Assembly (NCBI GenBank): GCA_013396915.1
Contig: VWZL01002208.1
Location: 62,001 to 126,000 of the forward strand
DNA length: 64,000 bases
Direction of reading: 5' to 3'
Origin: Stercorarius parasiticus
Lineage: Eukaryota > Chordata > Aves > Charadriiformes > Stercorariidae
Shown in pieces: positions 36,201 to 48,765 of the stretch (positions are counted from its first letter, which is position 1; the number at the start of each line of letters is the position of its first letter). The notes beneath the pieces were generated by a model. That model had not been told where the DNA came from and searched no databases. It saw only the letters and a program-made list of their open reading frames with translations. Both the position numbers and the translations under genes were made by a program.

Positions 36201-38488
36201 ATGAGCAAGACCTTGAAGAGTTAAGGGATGGAAAAATAAAAAGAAAAGGTTAAAACCTGTAAATAATCAGTGCAGACAATATTAATGAAAACATGTCAAC
36301 ATAACTGCACTTCACTTTGTATCAGAGGCAAAGCATCCAGGAAGTTGGAGCACTTGGCAACAGCTTCTCTGCGGCTGGGCTGAAAGCATCTTGTTGACAG
36401 CAGCTGCTGAGAACTAATGGCAAAAATGGATTTCTCCTCAGCAGATTTTCAAGGAAGTGAAATTCAGAGAGAAGTCCAGACGGCAAGTGAGGTTTTTTCT
36501 TAGTTCCGGCTGAGGACCATCTTCCCAAACCCAAAGTGATCCCCCTCTTGGGAGCAAAGACAAAGAGCCTCTCTACTATTCAAGGGGTTACAAGTGCACT
36601 GAGTGTTGTCTAGCAAGTTGATGAAGATGTTCAAGAGGAGTGACGTGTTTGTCCTCACTGGGGACAGGTCTTTCCTTCTTTGACAGAAAATGTTTTGCAG
36701 ACAACACCCTTCCTTCCTAAACATGAGGCAGCCTCCTCTTGAAATGTGGGTTATCACTTTGACAATGGAAATAATGTATTTAGGAGATCACTTAGAATAA
36801 CATTTGTATCTGTTACTTCACTGAGCCCTGTTGCCCCACAAAGAATCCAAACCAAAACCACTGCTGGGTTTTCAGATCAGCCAGTCCTTTTGTGAGCATG
36901 CCTCCCGTTTGCTGCTCTGGGATCATATTAGTGAATGCCTTCACCTCAGACAGCTGGCATGGTCGTATACATACCCTTTGCAGTGACACTACCAGGTAAT
37001 GCTCCTTTCTCAGTACTACAGCTACTACTTTGTGTGCATCTGTCTGCAGAGATCATGGTTTCCCTTGAAATCTATGGCAGAGGTTGGTCAAAGTCTTACT
37101 TCAGAGTAGCTTGGAGAATCTCAAGGTACTTGACCATAAATTGAAGCAAATGTGGGAGAAAGATTCCCACATGGGACAAGTTCTGATGTTGCAGTAAAGG
37201 AAGCAAACTCCAGCAGGATCTTAACACAATAAGGAACAGCAAAAACCTTTCAGAAGGGCTCCAGTTATTGTCCTTGCTTTCACAGGCTGCACTAGATGTT
37301 TGGTTAGAAGGTCTCCAGGGAACCCTGGTGTCTCGTGGTCCATATGAAATGTCTAAGGGTTTGAGAGTCTTCCCTGGACATCATCAGGGAGGGGATATCC
37401 TCAGACTCCTGCAGTGTCTTCCCTATGCCAGAGTCCAAAGAGACGGCTGCTGCCGGTGCCCCAGCAGATGCCCAGACGGCATGGTTGGAAAGGGGTCTGT
37501 CCCCGCTGGGAGCCCGTGCCATACAGCAGAATGACTGCCTTGGCAAGCGATTGAGTCCAACGCCCTGTGGCTCCTCTGCTGTTGGGTAGTTGTGAACTCA
37601 GAGTGTTTCTGATCTCAGTATTATTCCCTTTTCTTTCAATTTTCTGTGTTCCAAATGGGATCTCTGCAGAGAAATTGAGCTCCAGGCTGTTATTTTTATA
37701 AACTATTAGTACTTTCTGTCCGTTAGCCATTCTGACATCTTCCAGCTCCCTTTCATGCCTCTCTTTGTGTTTCCTTGCCTTCTTTGTTGGCTTTCCTTTC
37801 CTCACCAAAATACTACCTAGAGCCGAAGGTTGAGGATGACCCCATACTTACAATCTCTCTGACACATCAAAAATTATTCCCTCCCTCCTAGCCTCTCATT
37901 CCTCTGTACTTCCTCCTGCTGAAGCTGATGATGCCACAGGGGCTAAAAAACCAAAAATCTTTAATGCAGGCAAATAGGAAAAGGAACAGTACGGTACAAA
38001 AAGAGCTTTATTCCACAGCGAGAACAATGCCCTCAGCTTTCAGCTACCTCAGGCTTTCATGAGTTCTATCTTCCAAAATGAGACGTTTCACAATCCATGG
38101 AGATTGCAAAGCACTTTAGATTAGACTCCCCAAGCTGTTAACCCCTCGTGCACTCAATAGACCCAGATTCCCAGCCCCTGGCATTTCTCTTCCCACCTCA
38201 CAGCAGCAGCTCCACCATCAAGCGTGCACATACAAGCAAAGACTTCTTCCATCCTCACTTAAACCCTGGAATAAGATCAGCAGCTAGAAATCCAGCATCT
38301 GCGCTCTGGGAGCAGAGCACCATGACCATATGGGCACTCAGTACTTTTAGAGACCTGTACCTATCTGTGCTGTTATCCTATAAAATGTACACTGCTTTTT
38401 GTTGGGGTTTATGTTTCTCTGTAAAGCTGGTATTGCTGTCTTCAATTAAGATTTTTATTATTTTCACTATTTGATGTTCATTAAGGTT
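33267..38488. other. Unique noncoding DNA
   Basis: No gene or named repeat. Intervals 33840-34210 and 35690-36320 have no significant frame. A short alternating TACATATATACATATAT tract lies near 35668-35685. The minus-strand frame 37401-37808 begins with a lysine/arginine-rich segment, which mirrors a pyrimidine-rich tract on the plus strand and is likely compositional. Confidence 0.5.
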
Positions 38489-38521
38489 TTTATTGACAAA
38501 GGTTCAATAAAAGTTTATAAG

Positions 38522-38944
38522 TTACACAAATGCCTTACACCAAATAAAATGAGCTTTCATAAAAGCTCTACCCAAAGCCCGATGGATGTTCCTGCAGTTC
38601 TTCCTTTCAGTGGCAGAGCACCCACAGCTCTGCTTGTGATTTGCAGCAGTTTGCTGGAGCAACCTCTTGTAGCACTGAAGGTCTTGCAGGAGGCTGGGAG
38701 CGCTCCTACCAGCATCACCATCTCCACTTGGCTCTTCCCTGTGCATGCCCCAGTGCTCATCTGGAACTACGCAGGATATTCTTAAGCTGGCTTTTCCCTC
38801 CTGCCTGAGTGCCCAGGCAGAAGCTTCATCAGCCAGGCACAGAGGGTAATTTCTCCTAAAAGCCATGAATTTCCTGCCTTGAGAACCAAGAGGAGTCATG
38901 GACATTTCTGATTGGAGAAGCTGCAACTGTTTCTGAATGTCCAT
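38522..38944 (-). CDS. Hypothetical 140-codon ORF, weak candidate gene
   Basis: I do not recognise this protein. On the minus strand an ATG at 38944 has a good vertebrate initiation context (G at -3, G at +4) and opens a frame of 140 codons that stops at 38522. A canonical AATAAA lies 27 bases further on, at 38494-38489. A TTTAAA box sits about 60 bp upstream (39005-39010). The N-terminus is glutamine-rich (MDIQKQLQLLQSEM). The C-terminal half is basic with several cysteines (for example CYKRLLQQ, CGCSATERKNCRN). There is no signal peptide or membrane segment and no splice-site evidence. It could be a single-exon lineage-specific transcript or a retrocopy fragment, but chance is the leading explanation. 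Confidence 0.12.
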   Translation of the reverse strand: MDIQKQLQLLQSEMSMTPLGSQGRKFMAFRRNYPLCLADEASAWALRQEGKASLRISCVVPDEHWGMHREEPSGDGDAGRSAPSLLQDLQCYKRLLQQTAANHKQSCGCSATERKNCRNIHRALGRAFMKAHFIWCKAFV

Positions 38945-38956
38945 TGCCCCATCCAA

Positions 38957-41514
38957 AACTGCATCACAAGAGTGCTGGGGATTCTCCAGCCTTGGAGGAG
39001 CACATTTAAATGTTGCTTTCAGTGTCTGAGTGGTGAGACCCGTAATGGGGAAAGAACAAGCACGTAAATCAGATCCTCCAGTAAGAGGTAGATGCTACAG
39101 AAATGCAAATATATTGAGAACCGCTTTTATTTCCCAAACTCTGAGATCCACTGCTACAAAGACAGGATGGATTAGACCCTCTCCTGGGAATAGGAGTCAC
39201 CTTCCTTTGGCTGGAGGAGGGGTTTCCCTCACGCACAGCTGCAGCTGGGCTGTGCTGGGCTACATGACCCTTCTCTCTGCTGTGCTGGGATCTCAGTAAG
39301 TCCCTGGAGGGAAAGGAAATGTTTTGGGTTGGGTTACACAAAATGTTTCTTCTATCCACAAATGAAATGTCTTCCTTTTAATCAGAAGTGGTTTCTCCCT
39401 GATGAACTTTCAGTTCTGACCCCAAAGTGTCCATGTGGTCAGTCCCAAAGCATGAGGAAATGGGTTTGTAAGTGCATTTAGCATGACCCAAATTACTTAG
39501 GGAAGAGGGTTCTTTCCTTGTAAGTCCATCCTTCACTGTCCAGATTGTCACTCCACGCTGCTGCAGGCACCATGAGTGGAAAGCAGGACTTCTCAACTTA
39601 TTTAGACATGTGCTTCAAAATGCTTGTTAAACTACTGAAGCTGCAACCATCCTCTGAGGCTGCTGGGAAGAAGCATGCACCGACATCAATCTATGTATTC
39701 ACAACCAGACCAACATAGCCATGGAAAGACCTTTCTGGCACCAGTCATTTCTTGCAATATTGCCAGGAGGACGCAAAGGTCACAGGGATCACCGGAGCCA
39801 TTTCAAGCAGTCATCCTCTTAACATGCAGGAAGACATCTGTGGAGCTCCTGGCGTTTGTGCTAAATCAGCAGATAAAAAGACACACTGCTCTTTCCTGAT
39901 GATTTGAATTCTGTGCATTTGTAGAAAGAAAGACTCCTCTAACACTTAATCTAAGTCGTTATTCATGTTTAGTTTACTATTTGTCTTTTTTTTAACACAA
40001 CTGAAATTTATCATAAATGTTTCATGAGTAAACAGTGGTGTTAATTTATTTGCTAAGCATGGCTGGTGTTTGCAGTGCTGCAGAGAACATGACACACAAA
40101 AAGTCCATCTCTGACACCAGTGTTAGGCAGGTCTGAAAAATGCCCTCCTACCTGCGTTTGGGGACATGGAAAGATCAGGGGCATGGGCCGTACAGGAAGA
40201 GTATGAGGCAAGGCCAGTTGAGTGAGTATTGATGCAGCCATGGGGGAGGACACTGTTATCATCAGAGCCCCAAGATGCCTTTCTTCCAGGTTTCAGTGCT
40301 AGGGCACAGTGCTATATATACCACGTGGTGCAGGAAATGAGAAGGGGGACATCCCTTACACCTTTGTCAGATGTCCTGCAGGAGACTGACAGGAGACTTG
40401 TGACCCCAAGCAACGTGGTGTGATGTGGGGACCAGGAAATCATCCTCCTTGGACACCCAGTGCTTGTCCAGGTCATTCCACGCACCTCCTTGCTCATGTT
40501 TCATAGCGGGGTCAGTCAGATGTTGCACCGAGGAGGGACAAGTCCTTGTTGAGGAAGGGCAGAAGTTCTTGCTGTTGCTGCTCTCCAGGTGAGAGGAGAT
40601 GCTACTGGGATGGAGGGGTTCCCTTGATGCATAATGCATTTTGTGGGTGGTGGTGAGAGACCCTATGCCCAGCAGGTCCCCAGCAATGGTATGAGGTGCT
40701 CAGCACCCACACGTCTGACCATGTAGATGTCAGCGTTGCCCAGAACTCAGGGACAGCCTGAGCCTGTGCCTGCCAGGGGTCTCCATGGGTGAAAACACCC
40801 ATGGCCAGGCTCAGCATGCAGAGGAGACCAGCTGCTTCAAGGTACCCAGCCTGGCCTAAAAATATCCTTCATGTGAGATAGCAGTGTCCTGCTGTTCTCT
40901 CTTCCGGACACCCAGGGGCTAGCCGGCACCAACTTGACTGGCTGTGGTAGCATCATTTTATTTCAGCTGGCCTTGAGCTCTTTCTAATGGGGTACCTGGT
41001 GCCAGGTGGGCTCAACATCCTGGCAGATACGCTTTTCACCTGAGGCTGAGGTTGTCCTTTGGGGGTGGCCAGGCCAGAGGGAAGCCGTCTGTCAGCAGTA
41101 GTCCCTCGTGCTGGCAGAGGAACCCTGCAGAGCATCTCTAGGACTCCTCCTCCTGTGCAAATCCCACTCCAGTCTCCAACAGTTAGAAATTGGCTCAGCT
41201 CTGCTGTAGGAGGTTTAGTAATGTCCTTTCCAAAACACGTTAGTGTTAACTCTGCTAATTGGATATTCTCATTATCCATATAAATTCCAGTCCCACCGGG
41301 GTTCTGTGCTATGGATGTGCAAATCCAACTTTACAATCCATTGCTCTGGCATTTCTGGGTTGTGCTCAGCATGATTTAAGTGAAGAACAACAGTGGTTGA
41401 TGACTGCAAAGGCATCTAAGTGTGCTGGGGATTTAAACCAAACCGCTCAGACACATCACTTTTAAAAGTGGCTTCTCTGGGAAGGAAAAGGCTTTTCAGG
41501 TAGAATTTCACAGA
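38957..41514. other. Unique noncoding DNA
   Basis: No gene, repeat or RNA gene is recognised. Frames are short and overlapping. The AT-rich interval around 39900-40060 holds nothing I can name. Confidence 0.5.
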
Positions 41515-41612
41515 ATGAATATTAAGTCAATTTGAATGTAAGCTCCTTGGGAGACAGAATATCGGTTCCTCATGTTTGCGCAGTTTGTAGCACCATTGCC
41601 TGGATCCAACCA
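41515..41612 (+). mobile_element. Ancient L3/CR1-type LINE 3' fragment
   Basis: The sequence TGTAAGCTCCTTGGGAGACAG (41538-41558) followed by CATGTTTGCGCAGTTTGTAG and CACCATTGCCTGGATCC follows the order of a conserved amniote LINE 3' block: 'tgtaagctctttggggcagg', 'tgtttgtacagcgcctag', 'cacaatggggtcctgg'. Matches are diverged but collinear over about 80 bp, so this would be a copy older than the avian CR1 bursts. Family assignment is from memory of the motif; L2-like or MIR-like origin cannot be excluded. Confidence 0.45.
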
Positions 41613-44600
41613 GCACAGCCATTTAATGGGTCTGTGACTGCCACTGATTGAACACCACCCTCCCAGCTCATTTCCTAGAAATTACTTAAATAGCCCAATC
41701 ATTTGCAGCCCTTGGCCAGCGGAGGGCTGAATGTACCTCCTTATATTTGCTCTTGGATGTGAATCAGTCCCTGATGTATCTTATTCTTGAATGGGAAAGC
41801 ATTTGGAAATTCCCCGTATGGTAAGACCAAGCCAAGAAATGTGAAGCTAATGTAGATGACAGAAACAGAAGGAGCTGGAAGACTCGACATGGCTTGGTTG
41901 TTACCACTGTGTTGGCAGATGGAAAGGAAGGGGCAGTGACACTTCCAAATGGGATCAGATCTCTCTTTATCTGCTTTTCACTAAAAGGTGACTTTTCTCT
42001 TCATAAACAGAAAAATCTTCAAAATACCCGAATGTGCATTAGTGTGCTTGGAGATTTTTCAGATGCAGGTATTTGTTTTCGATAAGAAATTATCACCAAC
42101 AATGAAAAAGGGGAGAAAAGAGTAACAGCGTTTTTTCCAGTCTAATTTTTGAATCAGCTCCAGAAATCATGTCTTCACTAAAACAAATTGATGCAGGATA
42201 TGTTTGTGTGGCTATTTTGAAATACCTGTAATTTCCCTCCTCCTGTTTATAAAAGCCTCAGAACATGATCAGGGAACAAAACCAATACAGAGCAATTCTA
42301 TCCAGTTCCCTCATTTGTGGGATGAATCTCATACTGTGAATAATGAAGAGTGAATAGCTGAAGTAAATAGTTCACAATCAATCTGCCTTGCCTGGCGCAG
42401 CAAATGCAATCAAACAAGATGCAGTATGATACAGCTGGATGCAAGGTCACTGTCTAGAAACAAAGAATGCAGGTTGCAATTACACGGTGGGGGACTGCAT
42501 CTTGGAAAGCGTGGAAGGAGCGGGGGTCATGCTGGAAACCAAGATAATCATCAGTGTGGTGGCTAGGAAGATGCATGTGATCCAAAATGGATAAACAGCA
42601 CACTATCAAATCAAAGGCAAAGATGCTTTGTGCTGTCCACAGAGCAAAGGAATATGCTGCTACCAAAAAAATTAAGCAAAAGCACAAGATTCAAAGCCAT
42701 GGCATGGCCACCTGCAGGGGATGAGCTCTTGGGAAGCCTCAGGCAATGCAAGACGTGGTCTTCAGCTGCTTGAGCACAAGACTAAACCTTGGCCTTTGAT
42801 GTGCCAAGAAGCCCTACGCGTATTGAGGTTTGCCAGGTGGTGAGTTTGATCTCTTGGGTGTCCCCCTGAAAATCCAAAGGGCATTGGCTTAAGCAGCAGA
42901 AAACAACTGACACCCTCTGAATGCTGCTGAGAAGTAGCTTTTTTCCACTTGGAAGCAAGATTTCCACTGTTCAAGCTGGGGAAATGGGAGTGCTAGACTT
43001 CAGGAGGGGTGGTGACATTACAGTCAGTCCGCCTTGCTCCCACACTGCCTCACTGGTGCTCCTGCAGGACTCTAAACTGCTGAACACCTCAGAGGAGGCA
43101 CCATGGAAATTCAGGACTCTGGGAACAAGCCCTGGAAGTGTCCTGAATGAAGCAAGAGAACCTGCTGTAGCCTTTCAGCTGGCTTTGTCTGGCTGGGTAG
43201 GCAGGACAGGAGCCGTTGCTGGACATATTGCGCTCTTGGTCACTGTATGTCCCCGCAAATCCAAGAACTTCTATCCACCATTTCTCTGCCCCATCTCTGA
43301 GCCTGGAAAGCAGCGACCTGGCTGGTGGGGCTAAGACAAAGGTGTTGGGCTGGAAGAGCACGGAGCTGGTGACTCTGTGTGGCAGGAGGTTGATGGACGT
43401 AAAGGAGTCTGATGAAAAGGATGCATGGTTCAAGAAAGAAAGCTGGGACGTACAGAGAGAGTGGGCAGAGACAGAAAAGGAGAAGAGGGGTATCTGCTGT
43501 CCTTGAGAAGGGGAGAGGGAAGCAGGCAAGGAGCAGGGATATAGCTGTTGAAGTGTGGGGAATCGGCAGGACAGGGTCCATGGTCCAGTGCATCCAGGGG
43601 TCCCCTTGGTCCAGAGGAAGGAGCAAAGGGAAAGGTCTGGAGATAGTGTAGCCTGGGGACCATCAGTCTTCAGACTCCATCATAGGTCATGCCAATGCTT
43701 CCACCTCCCTTTGTGAAGCTGCAGCCCATCCGGGAAAGCAGAATGCAGTGGCATGGGTGTTTCTGGAAATGCAGCTACTGAATGTAGGTACTCATGGGTC
43801 TTTTTTATGAAAGAAGTGTTTGCACAGCACTCAATTTTGGATGTGCACATCCTTGAAGGAAAAAAGAAAAAAAAACAAATTAGACATGAACACTGCTCTT
43901 CAGGGAAGTCGCCAGAGTTGTCTTTGATACTCTAAATTTAGGTGCTGATGATTTGCAGGTATTACCTGCTGCCAGTGATGCCAAGAGCCAGCGCCGTGTT
44001 CACACACTGCAGACTGTGAAGAGTTAAGCCCTGCAGGTCTCAGATCAAGAAGCATCTGGCTGGCATTGCCTTTCCTAGGAAAATTATGGATTCTTGGCAG
44101 CAGGCTAATAAACCAATCAGGAGTAATTAGCATCTTTCGAGGAATGAACTATCTGGTGGCATTCAAAGAGTAGAACATCTTGCCTGAGTGAAATGAAGTG
44201 TGAAAGAGCTCTGCAGCGAGGTGGGTCTATTGCTATGGTGCTGTCTTTGGAGGCCCGCTATCTCCAAACCTGCTGCAGAGGAGGGAAGCGTGGACTGACA
44301 GTCCAGACTGCACACACCACTTCTTGAACAAATTGTCTCCTTCGCTTTCCTTTCCAAGCTGTGATTTTTTTATTGAAGGCTGCAGCCTTGCCTTGAGCAA
44401 AGAAGGATGCTCCCTTGGGGCACATTGAGGCACAGGATGGCCCAGATTTTGATCTATTACTGAAATGGTACTATTATTTTTGCTTTGTGGAATGCCTAGA
44501 TTTTTAAGAGAAACACATCAATCACAATGCAAAATCACCAGTTCCAGGACTGCCCATTGATGTCTTCATTTTCCTGCCAAAAGACTGAAATCTTCACTTT

Positions 44601-47463
44601 CTGTGCTCCCATGTGCCCACGGGATGGTTGCTCCTCTACAGCACATACCAGTCTACATTAGGGAAATGATGCTGTCATGCCATGGGGCATCTTCTGTCCC
44701 TCGGCTGAGATGCTTCTCCATCAGGCTTCTAGAGCTGGACCTATCACAGGAAAGAAGTAAAACCAGTCCTTGCTTGTTATGATGCTTTCATTGCAGCTGC
44801 ATCAGACAGGATCCAGACAGATGTGGCTGCAGCAGTCTCATGGGCTGGGTCTGGCTCCGTGCACATGCTGATCTGAGGAATTTGGAGTCAATAGCAGTCA
44901 CGACTGTTGAGATCAACAGGGGCAAGGAGCAACTGTCTGCTTACAGTAAAGAAATAGCAACCGTAAAAATGAAAAGGGGAAGGACAGCTAGGGAAGAGAG
45001 AGGAAAAGAGAGATTCTGGGAGCCTGAAACTTCAGTTGGAAATACTCGGCTTCTGAAGCACGGTGGCTGCTCTCTGGCAGTGTTTGGCTACAAAGCACTG
45101 GCACTGGCTGTGTCTGGCTACAGACTGATGGCTACAAAGGTTCAGCCTTGTCCCTGTCCTGCAGCCACAGTGGCTGTGCTGTGCTGGGCCTCTGTGTGTC
45201 TCACCAGCACAGGGAAAGGGGCAGCCTGAGCTGGCCAGTGTGTGTGGTGGGAAGAGGGAGGCTGATGTTTAGGAGCCCCCACCCCAGCAGCAAACATTTC
45301 CCTTGGAAAAAAACACTGGGCCAAGCATGTTCAGATTTGGGGCAAAAGATTTTCGTAAGAATGAAGCATTCTGGAGAAGCTTAGATTTTTTTTCTCATGG
45401 AGGAAAAGTTATCCTGAGAATTCAGAGTCCAAAGAACCAACAAACCATCCCTGATCCCCTGATCCCAGTGACTGGCTTCCTGTGTCCTGCATGTGCTAAG
45501 AAAGGACTCCTTGGCAAGGTCTCTGCTACCTGTGCACCAGCACTGCTCCCTTCCAAAGCCCCAAATCTGTCTGGAAATACAACTAGCAGCCCCATGGCTT
45601 GTCTGTCTGTCAACCTGCTTCTCACACTGTAGCCTCCGTGCGGAGGCTGATGGTTTCAGCAAAGTGTGTCTGGTCAGAGCTGTGATAAGTGGCTGAGAAG
45701 AGGCCCCTCAGGATGGCAATATGAAACATATGGCAGGCGTACTGTGACATATTGCTAACAGACCTGCACTTGCAGGTCCATTAGTCTCAGTTAAAGTGGA
45801 TTGGAATATTTAGCACAGGTTCAAGTAAAAGTGACTGGGAATGGCGTATTGGGGCTCATCAGTGTGGCTGGTGGGTCTTATCAGGAGCCAACAAGAAATG
45901 TTAGACTAGCACAAAACACCATGTCTAGGGGCAAGAGGGTGATGCTGCAAGAGCACTGTTGTCAGGGGACCCTTGGAGCTTGTGCGTGTTGGTGTGGCTC
46001 TTGTGCATCAACCTCTCAAGGCTCATCTTGAAGGAAATGCTGTTCTTGAGGTACACAAAGGAGCACAGTGAGGGGGTTGGCCACCAAGGGATGGGGCTGA
46101 GGGAGCAAGGAGGTCTGCCCAGCCTTGAGCCCTGAGCCCGGCAAGCAGCGGCATTGCTGAAGACAAACAGGCAAAAATAGGCAACTTTCTGACTTCTGCA
46201 TAATGGAGACATGTGCCAAATATTTCAGCCCACCTTGCCCTTGCATGCAGGCTCCAAGCTCTTCTTACCCTGAAGCCACAGTCCTGCCCTTGGCAGTAAC
46301 TTACAAATTTCCATTCAACCTCTCTCTATAACCACAGCTCTGAGGTTTGCAAATCGTCTTGGAGAAAATGTGACACAGTGCCAGTAGTTAGTGTTGGTCC
46401 CACTGACCAGGAGGATGGGACAAGGCTGTGCCTTGCCATGGAGGAGTCTCCACCAAAGGCAGCGATGAGTCCAGAACCAGCAAAAACCTCATCCAGGAAA
46501 CCACCATTAAGAATGCCCTCATGGAAATGCAGACATGCTGTGAGCTCTGCTTAATTCCCCGCTCCATTTAATTGCCTCTGTGGGACGCTGTAAGAAAAAG
46601 AAAAGCAAACATTAAAATACACAGTGGGATGAGGATGACAGTTGCTTCCACTGCTGTGATTATGGAGTGAGAGGTCGGAGTCTGGCCACAGGCTGTGTAT
46701 CTCCCTACCCCAGTGGAGAAATGTGGCTACAGGCTTGGCCCTCTTCAAAACCAACTACGAAGTTCATTTCTTGAACTGTATTTTTCCTTAATATATTATT
46801 TCTGCATCCAAACACATACATGCATGGACCCGTGGAGAAGTGCAGGAGCAAAGAGGCAGGCATATGCATACAATTACAAACTAATCAAACTTTTCCTCCA
46901 AAAGCTGGAAAGAAAGTTATTGTGATGTTTATTTTCAAATGCTTCAGGCACATTTGTATACAAAGGAGATGGAAATCAGGAAGTACTTGGAAAAATTACA
47001 TTTCTTCCTTAAATTTCTAATGAACCAAAGACTTGAGTCAAACCTTTCCCTATACACAACACAACATTTCCAGCCGAGATGAACTGCTTCCTGGGAATTG
47101 CCTTTGTTTCTGTATCAAAATGCTCAAAGTGGATCCTCACGCACCTCAGATGTGTCGGATGGTTCAGTCACATGTTTAGCCCCTAAAAAGCTTCAAGGAG
47201 AAATAGAGTAACTGATACCTTTGGTGGTCCTCACACCCCCAGTGTGCCACCTTGGCTTGGGGAGCTCGAACCAACCCTTCTCAGGACCCAGGAGGATTCA
47301 GCCTGTGGATGAGGTGGCAGGAACAGCTAAGCAGAGCTGAGACAGGGAACCGTTTGGAAACCTGCCTGCACGTCACACAGCAGCCACCACGGTTTCCACG
47401 CCTGGCAAGTGTGAGCATGAGGGTATGCAACACAGAGCACGAAATGGCCTCTCCTGAAGGTTA
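41613..47463. other. Unique noncoding DNA
   Basis: No gene is recognised. Stretches 41640-41890 and 42090-42450 are AT-rich with no frames. The palindromic GACCTGCA-CT-TGCAGGTC at 45761-45778 is a tight 8-bp stem, but stems of that size are expected by chance. Local direct repeats of TTTGGCTACAAAG-like sequence at 45086-45139 give short similar peptides and are probably incidental. Confidence 0.5.
43380..43545 (+). repeat. Purine-rich low-complexity tract
   Basis: The plus strand is dominated by A and G (AAAGGAGAAGAGGGG, GAAGGGGAGAGGGAAGCAGG) with few pyrimidines. Both strands show open frames here only because stop codons are avoided by composition. Similar but shorter tracts lie at 50255-50352 and 51638-51672. 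Confidence 0.5.
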
Positions 47464-47740
47464 AGTGTCCTTCGAGCAGATGTTCCCTGAAACTATTAAT
47501 GATGACGCTGGGCTTCTTGATGGTGGCTTATATGATCTACATGTGTTGCCACTTTGTTTAATAGCAAAATAAGTAGTGAAACGATCATATTTGATGCCGT
47601 TAAAGCAGAAGGGTCTTGGTTTTGGTCATCAAGTGTTTATGGTGTGCAGACTCTGCAGACAAACCACCCATTATGTTTAGATTAATGTAATGCTAATGAG
47701 ACATGAAGATAACTGGCCAAAAATTATTTCTAGAGCAGGT
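47464..47740. promoter_or_regulatory. AT-rich island with POU/homeodomain motifs; candidate enhancer
   Basis: There are no significant frames. The block holds TATTAATGATGA near 47494, and ATGCTAATGAGA at 47690-47701, which matches an Oct-1 type overlapping octamer/TAATGARA motif. A homeodomain ATTAATGTAA core (47681-47690) directly precedes it. Dense homeodomain and POU sites in otherwise unique AT-rich sequence are typical of developmental enhancers. The call rests on motif reading alone. Confidence 0.3.
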
Positions 47741-48560
47741 ACTCAGAGACCAGAAAACACTGTGTGGACATTTAATCTATGCCCTAAGACACTTTAATGA
47801 AGGAAGAGCGTCTGGAGCCCTATTAAATCCATGGAGACACTAGTATCTCCAGAATCTGAACTATTTTTATGTTTTCCAGCCTGTTGTTTAAGGGCTAAAG
47901 GAACAATTTTTATCGATGCATGTAATACCAGTTATTGTTCTGCCTGGATGGCACGTCCCCATAATTTGCTCACTCTGGTGTGACCTCTCCTTATGCAGCT
48001 GCACACACAGAGCGTGTCTGGCTTAGCCAGGGACACAGCACACTCACACACCTCCTGTAGGCTCACACACCCCGTACGGACTGGCCAGCCCAGCCAGGCT
48101 GTAAATGTGTGACTGGCGTGTCTTCTTTCTCCCAAATGACACAGCGGCAAAGTCATTGGCATCATGTCCGGTTTTTATTCATTGGACCGGTGACCAGCGT
48201 TCTCGTGATCATTGGTGCTGGATAGAGGGTAACCAAGCGTGTCATGAAGATATTTCATGTTGCTAAAAGTTGACATAAGAGACAATGAAAACGTGAAGAA
48301 GGTGGGGTAACAAATCAAAAGCACTGAACAAGCAGCATTCAGTCTCTGTGCCTGAATGCACATGGAGATGCTGTAGAGTTACCAGCCTGGAGAGAGGGAT
48401 ACAAGGGATCTCTAGACCTCTCAGATGGCTTGTTGAAGACTTTTCTGTGTCTTTCCTTCCACTGGAGTGTGGAAAACTGAGTGAATAATGGGTAAGGGCT
48501 TGCTTGGGTATTTATTCACTTTGAAAGGGAGCTTCTGATGAGCCTGTCTTCACGAGTCCT
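47741..48560. other. Unique noncoding DNA
   Basis: Nothing recognisable as a gene or repeat. Short frames at 47932-48165 and 48175-48363 on the minus strand lack domains. Confidence 0.5.
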
Positions 48561-48568
48561 TCACAGAT

Positions 48569-48765
48569 CATAGAATCACAGAATGGTTTGGGTTGGAAGG
48601 GACCTTAAAGCCCACCCAGTGCCACCCCCTGCCCTGGGCAGGGACACCTCCCACCAGACCAGGTTGCTCCAAGCCCCGTCCAACCTGGCCTTCAACACCT
48701 CCAGGGATGGGGCAGCCACAGCTTCTCTGGGCAACCTGGGACAGGGGCTCACCACCCTCACAGAT
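48569..48765 (-). mobile_element. CR1 LINE, short 3' fragment
   Basis: A roughly 195-bp antisense copy starts with the CR1 3' terminus (CATAGAATCACAGAATGG) and continues through GGTTTGGGTTGGAAGGGACC, GGGCAGGGACACCTCCCACC and CCAGGTTGCTCCAAGCC, ending near CAGGGGCTCACCACCCTCAC. On its own strand it encodes PRLPREAVAAPSLEVLKARL, the C-terminal ORF2 motif, in one frame. An 8-bp direct repeat, TCACAGAT, occurs at 48561-48568 and 48758-48765. It may be a target-site duplication, although CACAG also belongs to the CR1 consensus there, so microhomology is possible. It is a different subfamily from the 11.9 and 60.5 kb copies. Confidence 0.93.

Noticed and set aside
37455..37480. CCAGCAGATGCCCAG as a CTCF site
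   Set aside because: It departs from the CTCF core at the invariant GG of the GGC block.
37401..37808. Lysine/arginine-rich minus-strand frame
   Set aside because: The basic segment is the complement of a pyrimidine-rich tract. The rest is featureless.
45761..45778. GACCTGCA-CT-TGCAGGTC palindrome as a specific binding site
   Set aside because: An 8-bp stem with a short spacer is expected several times by chance in 64 kb, and it matches no complete nuclear-receptor element.
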